NCBI RefSeq assembly: GCF_025950235.1
Contig: NZ_JAPDDT010000019.1
Coordinates: 1 to 64,000 of the forward strand
Source of the DNA: Luteolibacter arcticus
GTDB taxonomy: Bacteria; Verrucomicrobiota; Verrucomicrobiia; Verrucomicrobiales; Akkermansiaceae
Length of the DNA: 64,000 bases
Reading direction: 5' to 3'
In this document: positions 1-8,594 of the stretch, in pieces
Position numbering within the stretch: the first letter of the stretch is position 1
Layout of the letters: every line of letters begins with the position of its first letter
Notes under the pieces: generated by a model
Database searches by the model: none
What the model saw: only the letters and a program-made list of their open reading frames with translations
Told to the model about the DNA's origin: nothing
Translations under genes and position numbers: made by a program

Positions 1-60
1 TGGTCGAAATCCATCATCGGACGAGGTATGTGAAACAGCCCAAATCCGCCTTAAGTTAGC

Positions 61-318
61 GCCATTCGGGTCAGTCCTGAATGGCACGGGATTAAGGCCG
101 GTTACGCCGCTTGGATTCACTGGGCGCGCGGAATTCATTTCCCCTGGAAGACCCGGCGAACCTACCGTCCAGGCGGAATAAATTCCGCGTTCCCAGTGTG
201 CCGTGGCGCTCCGATAACAGGCTTAATCCCGTGCCATTCGGGTCAGTCCTCGCATGCCAACATTCCCTCGTCCCGGACTTTGGCCAACCAAATCTTGTCT
301 CGATGCGGGGACTGACCC
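61..318. repeat. Nested inverted-repeat cluster
   Basis: Three inverted pairs are nested here. An 18-bp perfect pair lies at 79-96 and 222-239. Inside it, the arms 119-143 and 173-201 share the core CGCGGAATT..ATTCCGC, which recurs near 10755 and 12387. A third pair begins GGGTCAGTCC at 239 and returns in inverted form at about 302-318. No coding frame across 1-360 looks real. The structure resembles REP or MITE debris. No transposase is present in the window. Confidence 0.75.
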
Positions 319-364
319 GATTGGTGACCCCGAAAACGAGAAAATGAGAGCCGGCAGTTGATCA

Positions 365-775
365 TTACAGAGGATTCTCCCAAGTAGAGAAGCCTCCCTC
401 CTTAATCCTCTCCGAAATACGCGACACAATTTTCAGACGATCTACTATTTTTTGATACCTCTCAGGAGCCCCGCCCAAGCCTGAAACAGCGATCCATGCG
501 CAAATCGACCCTCCAAATGGATATCTAGCCATATGAAAGAATTCCTTTTCAATGTCATTTTCCAATACTGTAATTTTCATTCCACCTAACGGCAATCCAT
601 TTGAACCAAATATTACCGAGCATAAACTCCCCACCTCCGCCGCAAGTAATGAATTTTCATTTAACGAGTAATACCATACATTTGGATAAACCACCCGACC
701 AAATAATCTCGTCGGAAGAAAACCTGTCACCCACCCCCAAGGGCGCCACCTAGTCGGATCATAGAGATTTTTCAT
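365..775 (-). CDS. Hypothetical protein, 136 aa, low-GC orphan
   Basis: Protein of unknown function. It starts MKNLYDPTRWRPWG and has mixed hydrophobic and aromatic stretches, with no signal peptide or known motif that I recognise. Its base composition is visibly more AT-rich than the flanking genes. It sits between two repeat clusters (61-318 and 958-1006), which suggests recent acquisition. No clear Shine-Dalgarno sequence precedes the ATG. It could be a free-standing accessory gene or the remnant of a larger element. I am fairly confident that it is coding because the frame is long and the codon choice is non-random. Confidence 0.55.
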   Translation of the reverse strand: MKNLYDPTRWRPWGWVTGFLPTRLFGRVVYPNVWYYSLNENSLLAAEVGSLCSVIFGSNGLPLGGMKITVLENDIEKEFFHMARYPFGGSICAWIAVSGLGGAPERYQKIVDRLKIVSRISERIKEGGFSTWENPL

Positions 776-957
776 TGTGTGAAATAGATCACCTAACGGA
801 CCTTATTCCAAGTGTGAAATGCATGCCATGTGGTCAGGACGCGCATTTCAACAACGCCTCCAGCTTCTTCATCACTCGGACCTTTGAAACGCCCTTCCCG
901 AATAAAGCCACGAGCCGGCTCACCGAGCGGGGGTGCCCCACCGCCTGCCGGTGCGTT
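776..957. other. Non-coding stretch between orphan gene and repeat
   Basis: No convincing gene. Short frames exist on both strands but none resembles a known family. A minus-strand frame (793-1008) ends in arginine- and tryptophan-containing residues but has no supporting start signal. Confidence 0.4.
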
Positions 958-1006
958 GGGGTCAGTCCTCGCATTGAAACACTCCTCGCCCCGGACACCT
1001 GACCCC
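958..1006. repeat. GGGGTCAG-ended inverted repeat
   Basis: The unit begins GGGGTCAGTCCTCGCATT and ends CTGACCCC, so its ends are inverted. It is clearly related to the unit at 239-318, which shares GGGTCAGTCCTCGCAT and CCCGGAC. It abuts the sterol-desaturase fragment that follows and probably marks the deletion or insertion point that truncated it. Repeats with such ends are typical of REP elements moved by REP-associated tyrosine transposases. That link is inference here. Confidence 0.65.
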
Positions 1007-1012
1007 ATCTAG

Positions 1013-1240
1013 TTGCTCAATGTCCCGTTTGGAACCCTAGGCCACTCCGGCGTCGAGCCCTTCCCGGCCGCTTGGAGCAGGGTGCCGGTCCTTCGCCTGC
1101 TCGGCACTTCCACCTTTCACGCGGAGCATCACGAGCATCCGAAGTACAACTTCGGCTTCTACACGCTGCTGTGGGACCGGCTGTTCGGCACGCTGGATCC
1201 CGACTACGAGCGGCGCTTCCGGCAAGAGGATGCCGGTTGA
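1013..1240 (+). pseudogene. Sterol desaturase/fatty acid hydroxylase, C-terminal fragment
   Basis: Only about 75 residues remain. The visible part carries GHSGVE, then TFHAEHHEHPKYNFGFY and LLWDRLFGTLDPDY, which match the C-terminal histidine box and conserved tail of the fatty-acid hydroxylase superfamily (di-iron membrane oxygenases of usually 250-300 aa). The N-terminal histidine clusters and membrane helices are absent. The frame begins just after the repeat at 958-1006, so the 5' part was lost at that junction. The original gene was probably co-directional with the phosphodiesterase-like gene 52 bp downstream. The fragment cannot be a functional enzyme. Confidence 0.75.
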
Positions 1241-1292
1241 TCGGCGACGACCGCGCATTGCCAGCCGCGGGAACGGCTGAAACACTCCGCCC

Positions 1293-2654
1293 ATGCAGCG
1301 CGTGGCGGTCATCAATGTGGTCGGGCTTTCCCCTTCCCTGCTCGGGTCTTCGACGCCGCGGCTGAAGGCGTTTGCTGACAAGCATGGCTTGCAGGCCTTC
1401 CGCCCCGCGTTCCCCGCCGTCACCTGCACCGCCCAGTCATCGATGCTCACCGGCACCTGCCCGCGCGAGCATGGGATCGTGGCCAATGGCTGGTACGATC
1501 GCGAAAGCGCCGAGGTGCGATTCTGGAAGCAGAGCAATTACCTCGTCCGCGGTGAAAAGGTCTGGGAGCACCTGCGTCGCAAGCACCCGGGCTTCACCTG
1601 CGCGAAGCTCTTCTGGTGGTACAACATGTATTCCAGCGCGGACATCTCCATCACCCCGCGCCCGCTTTACCCGGCCGACGGGCGGAAGGTCTTCGACATC
1701 CACACCCAGCCCATGGACCTGCGCGAGCGGATCAAGGCGGACCTCGGCGCATTCCCCTTCCCGTCCTTCTGGGGACCGGCCGCGGGCATCCCGTGCTCGG
1801 AGTGGATCGCCGCCTCCGCCCGCTGGGTGGAGGAGCGGGAGAAGCCGACGCTGAGCCTGATCTACCTACCGCACCTCGACTACTGCCTGCAAAAATTCGG
1901 CCCCGGGGCACCGGAGATCGAGCCCGAGCTCCAGGCCATCGACCGCGTAGCGGGCGAGCTGATCGCCTTCCTCGAAGGCAGCGGCATCAAGGTGCTGGTC
2001 GTTTCCGAATACGGCATCTCAAAGGTCACGCGACCCATCCACCTCAATCGCCTCTTCCGCCAAAAGGGCTGGCTCCAGATCAAGGAAGAGCTTGGCCGCG
2101 AGACGCTCGATGCCGGCGGCTCGCAGGTCTTCGCCGTGGCCGATCACCAGATGGCCCACGTTTACGTCAATGACCGCTCGCTGCTGCGGCAGGTGCGGAG
2201 TCTGTTAGAAGAAACCGCCGGCATCGATGAAGTCCGCACCGCCGGCGAGATGTGGGGCAGCGGTATCGGCGCGGAGCGGGCCGGTGACCTCATCGCGATC
2301 TCTGCAGCGGACGCGTGGTTCACCTATTACTATTGGAACAACGACGCGAAAGCACCCGACTTTGCCCGCTGCGTCGATATCCACCGCAAGCCCGGCTACG
2401 ATCCCGCCGAGCTGTTCATCGACCCCGCCATCGCGAACCCGAAGTGGCAGATCGGCAAGTTTCTCCTCAAGAAGAAGCTCGGCCTGCGGGGCCTGTTAGA
2501 AGTGATCCCGCTCGATGCCTCGCTGGTGAAAGGCTCCCACGGCCGCGATGTGGTGGAGAACGGCGAAAAGCCTCTACTCCTCGGCTCGCCGGTGCCGGTG
2601 AGCAGCGCGGAGGAGGTCTTCGGGGCGATCGTCGCGGCGGTGGACGGCCCCTGA
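1293..2654 (+). CDS. Alkaline phosphatase-family phosphodiesterase
   Basis: 453 aa, with the overall fold signature of type I phosphodiesterase/nucleotide pyrophosphatases. The likely nucleophile threonine lies in FPAVTCTAQSSMLTG (residues about 40-54), followed by CPREHGI as in the family. Downstream metal-ligand candidates are HLDY (about 206) and ADHQMAHVYV (about 288). The usual N-terminal Asp and the usual SDHG motif are replaced (INVVGLS and SEYGI), so the metal site may be altered or this may be a divergent subfamily. No signal peptide, so it is probably cytoplasmic. The substrate is unknown. Related proteins occur in Ebo-type metabolite clusters, but no other Ebo gene is visible here. 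Confidence 0.75.
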   Translation: MQRVAVINVVGLSPSLLGSSTPRLKAFADKHGLQAFRPAFPAVTCTAQSSMLTGTCPREHGIVANGWYDRESAEVRFWKQSNYLVRGEKVWEHLRRKHPGFTCAKLFWWYNMYSSADISITPRPLYPADGRKVFDIHTQPMDLRERIKADLGAFPFPSFWGPAAGIPCSEWIAASARWVEEREKPTLSLIYLPHLDYCLQKFGPGAPEIEPELQAIDRVAGELIAFLEGSGIKVLVVSEYGISKVTRPIHLNRLFRQKGWLQIKEELGRETLDAGGSQVFAVADHQMAHVYVNDRSLLRQVRSLLEETAGIDEVRTAGEMWGSGIGAERAGDLIAISAADAWFTYYYWNNDAKAPDFARCVDIHRKPGYDPAELFIDPAIANPKWQIGKFLLKKKLGLRGLLEVIPLDASLVKGSHGRDVVENGEKPLLLGSPVPVSSAEEVFGAIVAAVDGP

Positions 2655-2713
2655 ACTTTGCGGCACAAAGTTTATTCTTGTAACGAAGCATCCGTTCGCA
2701 TCGAATTACCCGC

Positions 2714-2977
2714 GTGAAGTCGCTCCTTCCCGCCGGTGTTCTACTTCTGTCAGTGGCAGGCATCGTCGCCTATGCCATCACAGCGGTCACGGCCGAGGCG
2801 AATCTCCGGACCGGCACCGCGGCCAAGACACCGATGGAGGCTATCAAAAAGAGCGTGTCGATGATCCGGACGGACCGCCGCTTGCGCGATGAACTCGGCA
2901 AGCGCCTCGTCCCCGCAAGCCCCTGGAAACTCGACGACGATCCGGTGGCCGGACAATTGCCGGCGCGGGCCCGATGA
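2714..2977 (+). CDS. Small membrane-anchored protein, 87 aa
   Basis: Unknown function. A GTG start gives one N-terminal hydrophobic segment (residues about 5-27), then a charged, probably periplasmic tail. It lies 59 bp after the phosphodiesterase-like gene and 22 bp before the next single-span protein, so the three may be co-transcribed. The short length and plain composition keep confidence moderate. Confidence 0.5.
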   Translation: MKSLLPAGVLLLSVAGIVAYAITAVTAEANLRTGTAAKTPMEAIKKSVSMIRTDRRLRDELGKRLVPASPWKLDDDPVAGQLPARAR

Positions 2978-2999
2978 ACCACCCATCACGAAAAGTCTC

Positions 3000-3686
3000 A
3001 TGCGCGATTCCGAGAAACCACTGAAGGTCATTTCCGGCATCGTGTCGGCGCTAATGGTGGTCTCGGCGCTGATTTTCTTCATCTTCTCCATGGGCAAACC
3101 CAAGGAAGCGGAAGCCGTTTTGGAATACTCGGCACCACCCGGTTTCAATCCCTCCGAATTGACAACCGTGCTCGACGGACTCCGCAGGGATCAAGCGTTT
3201 CTCGCGGAAGTCGCCATCCGCAGCGGATTCGCCAAGGTATCGGAACCGGAGTTCGATCGTTTGGCCGCGGGAATGGCCAGCCGGATGACTCTTGAACCGA
3301 TTTGGAAGGAATCCGGCATCTCCAGTCGGTTCATCCATCGGAAGCCCGCAGCCGCCTTAAATGTCGCCAACGCAATTGCTGCAGTCGCCAAAGAGAACCT
3401 TGAGGCGCAGCAGCAAAAACTGGCGATGGAAATTCTCTCTCAGGAAGATGCCGTGGAGGACAAACGAAAGCTTCTCGCGCAGATTCACCGGATCGAAGCT
3501 CTCAGAGCGAGTGATCCTCAATTCGAAGCAAAGTCGAATCCCGTGGGTGGATGGTCCGGCTGTGGGTCATTTGTGGATGCCAAGGGCGATTACGAGAGCG
3601 CGACCCGAAAGCTTAATCAACTCAAGGAGGCCAAGCCTGTCTTTTTCATTGGATCGATCCGCGCGGCGAAACCGACGAGCGACTAG
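3000..3686 (+). CDS. Single-span membrane protein with charged helical domain
   Basis: 228 aa from the ATG at 3000; the open frame extends further upstream but without a better start. Residues about 7-27 form one transmembrane helix (VISGIVSALMVVSALIFFIF). The rest is hydrophilic, with long helical stretches rich in Glu, Gln and Ala around residues 125-165, consistent with a coiled coil. The topology faintly recalls chain-length or subunit-linker proteins, but no family motif is visible. It ends convergently with the next gene: the two stop codons overlap within CTAG at 3683-3686. Confidence 0.6.
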   Translation: MRDSEKPLKVISGIVSALMVVSALIFFIFSMGKPKEAEAVLEYSAPPGFNPSELTTVLDGLRRDQAFLAEVAIRSGFAKVSEPEFDRLAAGMASRMTLEPIWKESGISSRFIHRKPAAALNVANAIAAVAKENLEAQQQKLAMEILSQEDAVEDKRKLLAQIHRIEALRASDPQFEAKSNPVGGWSGCGSFVDAKGDYESATRKLNQLKEAKPVFFIGSIRAAKPTSD

Positions 3687-4231
3687 TGCGCTTCTCCGGC
3701 CCGCCGGATGGCCTCATCCAACACCCGATGGGAGGCGACAATCGCAGCCTCTCGCATCGGAACCTCGCGGAGACGTTCCCTCACGAGATCCGGCACCAAG
3801 CGACCGGTCTCAAACAGCAGCACCAGCAACTCGATGTCCTTCGGCCTACCCGCCTGGCATTTCGCGGCGGCCATGTCGTGGGGATCGAGACAAAGTGCCC
3901 GCTCAACGCCGGGCACAGGGACCAATCGGTCCTCCCACCCCTTCGGAAACTGCTCGAAGACTACAGGCCGGATGATGTCGGCGTAGTAGCCGAAGTGAAT
4001 GTGAAAGTCTTCATTCTTCCCGAGGGTCACATGGAGCAAGTGCGCCATCTCGTCATCCCACGGCTCCGGAACAAAGTTCGCGTCAAAAGTCTTGGAAAGC
4101 GGCCCGCCGTAGTCATCTCCCAATTCGGGAAAGGTCGCCAAAAGCGACGCCGAGCCAAACACGACGAGACGCTTGGTCTCGGCGAGGCCATTCGCAGCTC
4201 GCGCCAAATGCTTCAGTGAGTCCAGACGCAT
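3683..4231 (-). CDS. DUF6036-like nucleotidyltransferase
   Basis: 182 aa using the ATG at 4231. Features seen are the glycine motif VVFGSASLL near residue 22, an acidic strand KTFDANFVP, and the C-terminal signature LDPHDMAAAKCQAGRPKDI, which resembles the DPxDxxxxKL..GRxKD motif of DUF6036/MNT-type nucleotidyltransferases. Such proteins often act as one half of toxin-antitoxin or defence pairs. It overlaps by 19 bp the upstream 111-aa gene on the same strand, so the two are probably translated together. The catalytic DxD is poorly preserved in what I can see, so activity is uncertain. Confidence 0.65.
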   Translation of the reverse strand: MRLDSLKHLARAANGLAETKRLVVFGSASLLATFPELGDDYGGPLSKTFDANFVPEPWDDEMAHLLHVTLGKNEDFHIHFGYYADIIRPVVFEQFPKGWEDRLVPVPGVERALCLDPHDMAAAKCQAGRPKDIELLVLLFETGRLVPDLVRERLREVPMREAAIVASHRVLDEAIRRAGEAH

Positions 4232-4548
4232 GTAAACCGGCGGCGTTCCTCCTTGTCCAGCACCCCTGGAAACGGAGTGCAGCTCTTCAAATAGCGCGCA
4301 TATTCCCCGTCTTCCCGCAGGAAGGCCAGCAACTCCGCGAATCCCTCCGCCGACGCCTGCGCCCGCTCGATCAGTTCCCGCCACTCGATCAGCGGCCGGA
4401 CGTCGCCCAGTCGGTCCATCTTGATCCAGCGCTCGATATTCCGCAGCGGGATCTCCAGCAGTTCCGGCTGCCGCTCGATCTTGTCCGCGGTATAGAGCCA
4501 GCTCTCGTGGATGAGCGGGTTCAGCCAGACGTAATCTTCCGGAATCAC
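4213..4548 (-). CDS. Small partner of the nucleotidyltransferase
   Basis: 111 aa, starts MIPEDYVWLNPLIHESW, mostly alpha-helical and charged (repeated E/R/L patterns), no membrane segment. The stop overlaps the start of the nucleotidyltransferase gene by 19 bp, indicating translational coupling and a two-gene unit. Pairing of a small helical protein with an MNT-like protein is the usual arrangement of toxin-antitoxin modules, but I cannot assign this protein to a named toxin or antitoxin family. Confidence 0.6.
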   Translation of the reverse strand: MIPEDYVWLNPLIHESWLYTADKIERQPELLEIPLRNIERWIKMDRLGDVRPLIEWRELIERAQASAEGFAELLAFLREDGEYARYLKSCTPFPGVLDKEERRRFTCVWTH

Positions 4549-4685
4549 GGGAACAGCCTAGCAGCCGCCCGGCGGTCCCGCAAGCCGTCCTCCGGGGCAC
4601 GCCGTCTGCTCGTCTGCTTTACGGTTGCGCTCTCCCGGACAGCTTCCTAGCGTTCGCTCCGGTTTTCCAACCTGAGCACTTTCCC

Positions 4686-5831
4686 ATGAAATTCCGCCAT
4701 TTCGCCCTCCCGTTCGCCGCCCTCTCCCTCGCCGCCGCGGTCGGCCTTTCTTCCTGCAAGGGCAAGAAAGAGGACGAAAACACCATCGTCATCGGCGAGG
4801 TCGCGTCCCTGACCGGCGGCACCGCCAACTTCGGCCAATCCTCCCACAATGGCACCCAAATGGCCGTGGACGAGATCAACGCCGCGGGCGGATTGCTCGG
4901 CAAACAGATCTCGCTCGTCACCGAGGATGATCAGTCGAAGAACGGCGAAGCCGGCATCGTCGCGAAGAAGCTCATTTCCCGCTCCAAGATCAAGGCGCTC
5001 CTGGGCGAGGTCTCCTCCAGCAAATCGCTGGAAATGGCCCCGATCGCACAGGCGGCCGGCGTGCCGATGATCTCCCCCGCATCCACCAATGCCAAGGTAA
5101 CGGAGGCCGGCGACTACGTCTTCCGGATCTGCTTCATCGATCCCTTCCAAGGGACGGTCGGCTCCATCTTCTCGCTCTCGAAGGGCTGGAAAAAAGTCGC
5201 CATCCTCACCGACAGCAAGGAGGACTACAGCGTCGGCCTCAGCGATGCCTTCCGGAAGCACTTCTCGACCAATGGCGGCACCGTCGTCGCCGAGCAGAGC
5301 TACGGCAAGGGCGATAAGGACTTCAAGGCCCAGCTCACCGCCATCAAGGGTGCCGCGCCGGACGCCATTTTCGCCTCCGGCTACTACAATGAGGTCGCCC
5401 TCATCGCCGTGCAGGCCCGCGAGCTCGGCATCACCGTCCCGCTGGTCGGCGGCGATGGCTGGGACGGCCCCTCGCTGCTCGAGGTGGGCGGCAAGGCCAT
5501 GGAAGGCTGCTACTACTCGAACCACTTCTCCAATGAGGACAAGTCTCCGGCCATCCAGGAATTCGTGAAGAAGTATGAGGCCAAGCACGGCACCAAGCCG
5601 GATGCGATGGCCGCGCTCGGCTATGACTCCGCCATGATCCTCTTCGACTCCATCAAGCGCGCCAACTCCGTGGAAGGCCCCGCCCTGCGCGACGCGATTG
5701 CGGCCACGAAGGACTACAGCGGCATCACCGGCAAAATCACGCTGGACGCCCAGCGCAATGCCAAGAAGCCGGCAGTCATCCTCACCGTCAAGGACGGCAA
5801 GGTGGTTTACACGGAGACGATCGCCCCCTGA
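4686..5831 (+). CDS. livK: Branched-chain amino acid ABC transporter, substrate-binding lipoprotein
   Basis: 381 aa. The N-terminal signal peptide ends in a lipobox LSSC at about residue 24, so the protein is anchored as a lipoprotein. The mature part is a Leu/Ile/Val-binding type I periplasmic-binding protein: IGEVASLTGGTANFGQSS, then AVDEINAAGGLLG, then DDQSKNGEA, all hallmark segments of LivJ/LivK. Serine- and threonine-rich stretches (EVSSSKS, SPASTNAKV) match the ligand pocket. It is the first gene of the liv cluster, 45 bp before livH. The ligand could be another amino acid or a short amide. Confidence 0.85.
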   Translation: MKFRHFALPFAALSLAAAVGLSSCKGKKEDENTIVIGEVASLTGGTANFGQSSHNGTQMAVDEINAAGGLLGKQISLVTEDDQSKNGEAGIVAKKLISRSKIKALLGEVSSSKSLEMAPIAQAAGVPMISPASTNAKVTEAGDYVFRICFIDPFQGTVGSIFSLSKGWKKVAILTDSKEDYSVGLSDAFRKHFSTNGGTVVAEQSYGKGDKDFKAQLTAIKGAAPDAIFASGYYNEVALIAVQARELGITVPLVGGDGWDGPSLLEVGGKAMEGCYYSNHFSNEDKSPAIQEFVKKYEAKHGTKPDAMAALGYDSAMILFDSIKRANSVEGPALRDAIAATKDYSGITGKITLDAQRNAKKPAVILTVKDGKVVYTETIAP

Positions 5832-5876
5832 GACGACGCCCGCCCGTAGTAACACCTCCAACCCTTCCGCCTCACC

Positions 5877-6800
5877 TTGGAGCAGTTCGTCCAGCAACTC
5901 CTCAACGGCCTGTTCCAAGGCTCCATCTATGCCCTCATCGCGCTGGGCTACACGATGGTCTACGGCGTCCTGCGCTTCATCAATTTCGCCCACGGCGATG
6001 TCTTCATGCTGGGGGCCTTCACCGCCTTCGGCTTGCACAAGCTGCTCGCCGGCACCTTGGCCGCGCTGCCATGGCCGGTGAGCCTGGTGATCATCCTGCT
6101 CGCCTCGATGGCGCTCTGCGCCGCGCTCGGCATCCTCATCGAGTTCCTCGCCTACCGCCCGTTGCGCAATCGCCCGCGGCTGAATGTGCTCATCACCGCG
6201 ATCGGCGTCTCGCTCTTCATTGAGTACACCGGCCAGCTTGCCTTCGGCGCCGACCAGCGTCCGTTCCCGGAGCTGATCCCGCGAACCGCCATCGCCAGTA
6301 CCGGCGGCCTCACGATTTCCGTCGCCCAGGTCATCGTGCTCGTCACCACGCTGCTGCTGCTATTCGGCCTGCGGATGATCGTGATGAAGACGAAGATGGG
6401 TCTCGCCATGCGGGCGCTATCGCTCAACCCCACCGCCTCTACGCTGATGGGCGTGAACAACAGCGTGGTCATATCCTTCACCTTTGGCCTCGGCTCCGCG
6501 CTCGCGGCGGCAGGCGGCATTCTCTACGCCTCGCTCTATCCCAGCATCGAGCCCTTCATGGGCATCCAGCCCGGCCTGAAGGCCTTCATTGCCGCGGTGC
6601 TCGGCGGCATCGGGAATATCCCCGGCGCGGCCCTCGGCGGCCTCATCATCGGCATCACCGAGACGCTCGTGAAGGGCTACGGACAGTACATTGGCATCAA
6701 GCCCGGCTACTCGGAAGGCGTCGCTTTCGTCATCCTCATCCTGATCCTCGTCTTCAAGCCGTCCGGCCTGCTTGGAAAGGTCGAGCGTGAGAAAGTCTAA
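5877..6800 (+). CDS. livH: Branched-chain amino acid ABC transporter permease LivH
   Basis: 307 aa inner-membrane permease. It starts MEQFVQQLLNGLFQGSIYAL with TTG as the start codon, and has the typical GYTMVYGVLRFINFAHGD segment of the LivH family, eight or so hydrophobic helices, and the cytoplasmic coupling loop MRALSLNPTASTLMGVN that contacts the ATPases. It pairs with LivM encoded 6 bp downstream. Length and motif order are normal. Confidence 0.9.
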   Translation: MEQFVQQLLNGLFQGSIYALIALGYTMVYGVLRFINFAHGDVFMLGAFTAFGLHKLLAGTLAALPWPVSLVIILLASMALCAALGILIEFLAYRPLRNRPRLNVLITAIGVSLFIEYTGQLAFGADQRPFPELIPRTAIASTGGLTISVAQVIVLVTTLLLLFGLRMIVMKTKMGLAMRALSLNPTASTLMGVNNSVVISFTFGLGSALAAAGGILYASLYPSIEPFMGIQPGLKAFIAAVLGGIGNIPGAALGGLIIGITETLVKGYGQYIGIKPGYSEGVAFVILILILVFKPSGLLGKVEREKV

Positions 6801-6806
6801 CGGACC

Positions 6807-7775
6807 ATGAAGCGCTACACAGCCCAGATCGCTCTCATTGTCGCCCTTGCTGTCAGCATGGGGATTTCCTTCGCGTCCGATTCGATGGACGCCTACTACC
6901 TCGACATCGCGCTGAACGTGGGGATCAACATCATCCTCGCCGTTAGCCTGAATCTGGTGAATGGCCACACCGGCCAATTCTCGCTCGGCCACGCCGCCTT
7001 CATGGCAGTGGGTGCCTATGGGGCGTCGATCTTCACACTGGAAGCCAGCCAGAAACTCATCCCGCTGTTAGGCGGCCCCAGCGCCTTTGCCAACGGCACC
7101 GCCTTTTGCATCGCGCTGGTCCTCGGCGGCCTCTGTGCCGCGATCTGCGGCTGGCTCGTCGGCATGCCCTCGCTGCGCTTGCGCGGCGACTATCTTGCAA
7201 TCGTCACCCTCGGCTTCAATGAAATCGTCCGCGTGATCCTGCAGAATACCGACAGCGAAGGCCCCTTCGGCGGCCCGCTCGGTTTGAAAGGCATCCCGCC
7301 GCACACCACCTTCTTCTGGGTCTTCGCCTTCGCCGCCGTCTGCATCTACGTCGTCGCCTCGATGGTGAATTCCACCTATGGCCGCGGCTTCCTCGCCGTG
7401 CGCGATGACGAGGTCGCCGCCGGTTCCATGGGCATCAATACCGTCCGCTACAAGGTCACCGCGTTCGTCACCGGATCGTTCTTCGCCGGTCTCGCCGGTG
7501 GCCTGTATGCCCACCTGCGCACCACCATTTCTCCCAGCGGCTTCGATTTCCTGAAGTCCTTCGACATCGTCGTCATCGTCATCCTCGGCGGCATGGGCAG
7601 CACCGCGGGCGTCATCGCCGCGGCCATCCTGCTCACCGTGCTGAATGAGTTCCTGCGCGACTTCGAGCAGTATCGCATGATCATCTTCTCGCTGCTGCTG
7701 ATCATCATGATGATCGTCCGTCCGCAGGGGCTGCTGCCGTCGCTACCGTTCTTCAACCGGAAAAAATCCGCATGA
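6807..7775 (+). CDS. livM: Branched-chain amino acid ABC transporter permease LivM
   Basis: 322 aa polytopic permease. Recognised by NLVNGHTGQFSLGHAAFMAVGAY near residue 50, LRLRGDYLAIVTLGFNEIVR, and the coupling segment VRDDEVAAGSMGINTVRYK. It forms the heteromeric channel with LivH. Its stop overlaps the livG start by 4 bp (ATGA), so the two are translationally coupled. Confidence 0.9.
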   Translation: MKRYTAQIALIVALAVSMGISFASDSMDAYYLDIALNVGINIILAVSLNLVNGHTGQFSLGHAAFMAVGAYGASIFTLEASQKLIPLLGGPSAFANGTAFCIALVLGGLCAAICGWLVGMPSLRLRGDYLAIVTLGFNEIVRVILQNTDSEGPFGGPLGLKGIPPHTTFFWVFAFAAVCIYVVASMVNSTYGRGFLAVRDDEVAAGSMGINTVRYKVTAFVTGSFFAGLAGGLYAHLRTTISPSGFDFLKSFDIVVIVILGGMGSTAGVIAAAILLTVLNEFLRDFEQYRMIIFSLLLIIMMIVRPQGLLPSLPFFNRKKSA

Positions 7776-8545
7776 GCGCCGGCCTCGAACTCAAGGATGT
7801 GACGATCCGTTTCGGCGGCCTGAAGGCCGTCGGGGACCTGAGCTTCAGCGTGGCTCCCGGCGAACTCGTCGGACTCATCGGCCCGAATGGGGCAGGGAAA
7901 ACCACCGTCTTCAACCTGATCACCGGCGTCTATACGCCCACCTCCGGCCAGATCCATTTCGAAGGCACACCGGTCCCCGGCAAGAAGCCGCACGAGATCA
8001 CCCGCATGGGCATCGCGCGCACCTTCCAGAATATCCGCCTCTTCTCATCCCTCAGCGTGCTCGACAACGTCCGTGCCGCGATGATGACCCACCTCAAGCG
8101 CGGCATCATTCACTCGCTCAGCCGCGGCCCGGTCTATCACCGCGAAGAAGCCGCGATCGAAAAGGATGCCATCGAACTCCTCGACATCTTCGGCCTCGCC
8201 AACCGATGCGATGCGAACTCGAAGAGCCTGAACTACGGCGACCAACGCCGCCTCGAGATCGTCCGCGCGCTCGCGACCAAGCCGAAGCTGTTGCTCCTCG
8301 ACGAACCCGCCGCCGGCATGAACCCGTCCGAGAAGGACGACCTCATGCAGCTCATCCGCTTCATCAAGGAGCGCTACAACCTCGCCGTGCTGCTCGTGGA
8401 GCACGACATGAAGGTCGTCATGGGCATCTGCCAGCGCATCGCGGTCATCGAATACGGCTGCAAGATCGCCGAAGGCACGCCGAAGGAAATCCAATGCGAT
8501 CCAAGGGTGATCGAAGCCTACCTCGGCGTGACAGTTGAGAGTTGA
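7772..8545 (+). CDS. livG: Branched-chain amino acid ABC transporter ATPase LivG
   Basis: 257 aa. Walker A GPNGAGKTT near residue 37, Q-loop segment FQNIRLF, a modified signature NYGDQRRLEIVRAL, Walker B LLLLDEPAAGMNP, and switch histidine LLVEHDMKVV. Normal length. The last codons (VTVES then TGA) are read out of the left arm of the inverted repeat that starts at about 8533, so the repeat supplies the stop codon. The S23-like gene separates livG from its natural neighbour livF. Confidence 0.9.
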   Translation: MSAGLELKDVTIRFGGLKAVGDLSFSVAPGELVGLIGPNGAGKTTVFNLITGVYTPTSGQIHFEGTPVPGKKPHEITRMGIARTFQNIRLFSSLSVLDNVRAAMMTHLKRGIIHSLSRGPVYHREEAAIEKDAIELLDIFGLANRCDANSKSLNYGDQRRLEIVRALATKPKLLLLDEPAAGMNPSEKDDLMQLIRFIKERYNLAVLLVEHDMKVVMGICQRIAVIEYGCKIAEGTPKEIQCDPRVIEAYLGVTVES

Positions 8546-8562
8546 TGGTTGAGTGTTGAGAG
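8533..8562. repeat. Left arm of phrase-type inverted repeat (GTTGAGAG)
   Basis: Built from the words TTGAGAG and TTGATGG. It is the reverse complement, with about two mismatches over 30 bp, of the arm at 8971-9005. The pair encloses the four-helix-bundle gene. Confidence 0.85.
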
Positions 8563-8594
8563 CAAAGGCAAAGAACTGCAAACCGACGAAAGCC

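Noticed and set aside
793..1008. 71-codon minus-strand frame near a repeat
   Set aside because: Considered as a transposase end, but no start signal and no recognised motif; overlaps the repeat.
4647..6038. Long minus-strand frame of 463 codons opposite the substrate-binding protein and livH
   Set aside because: Antisense shadow in GC-rich DNA; the product is rich in Arg/Gly/Glu with no family motif, while the plus strand has clear LivK and LivH proteins.
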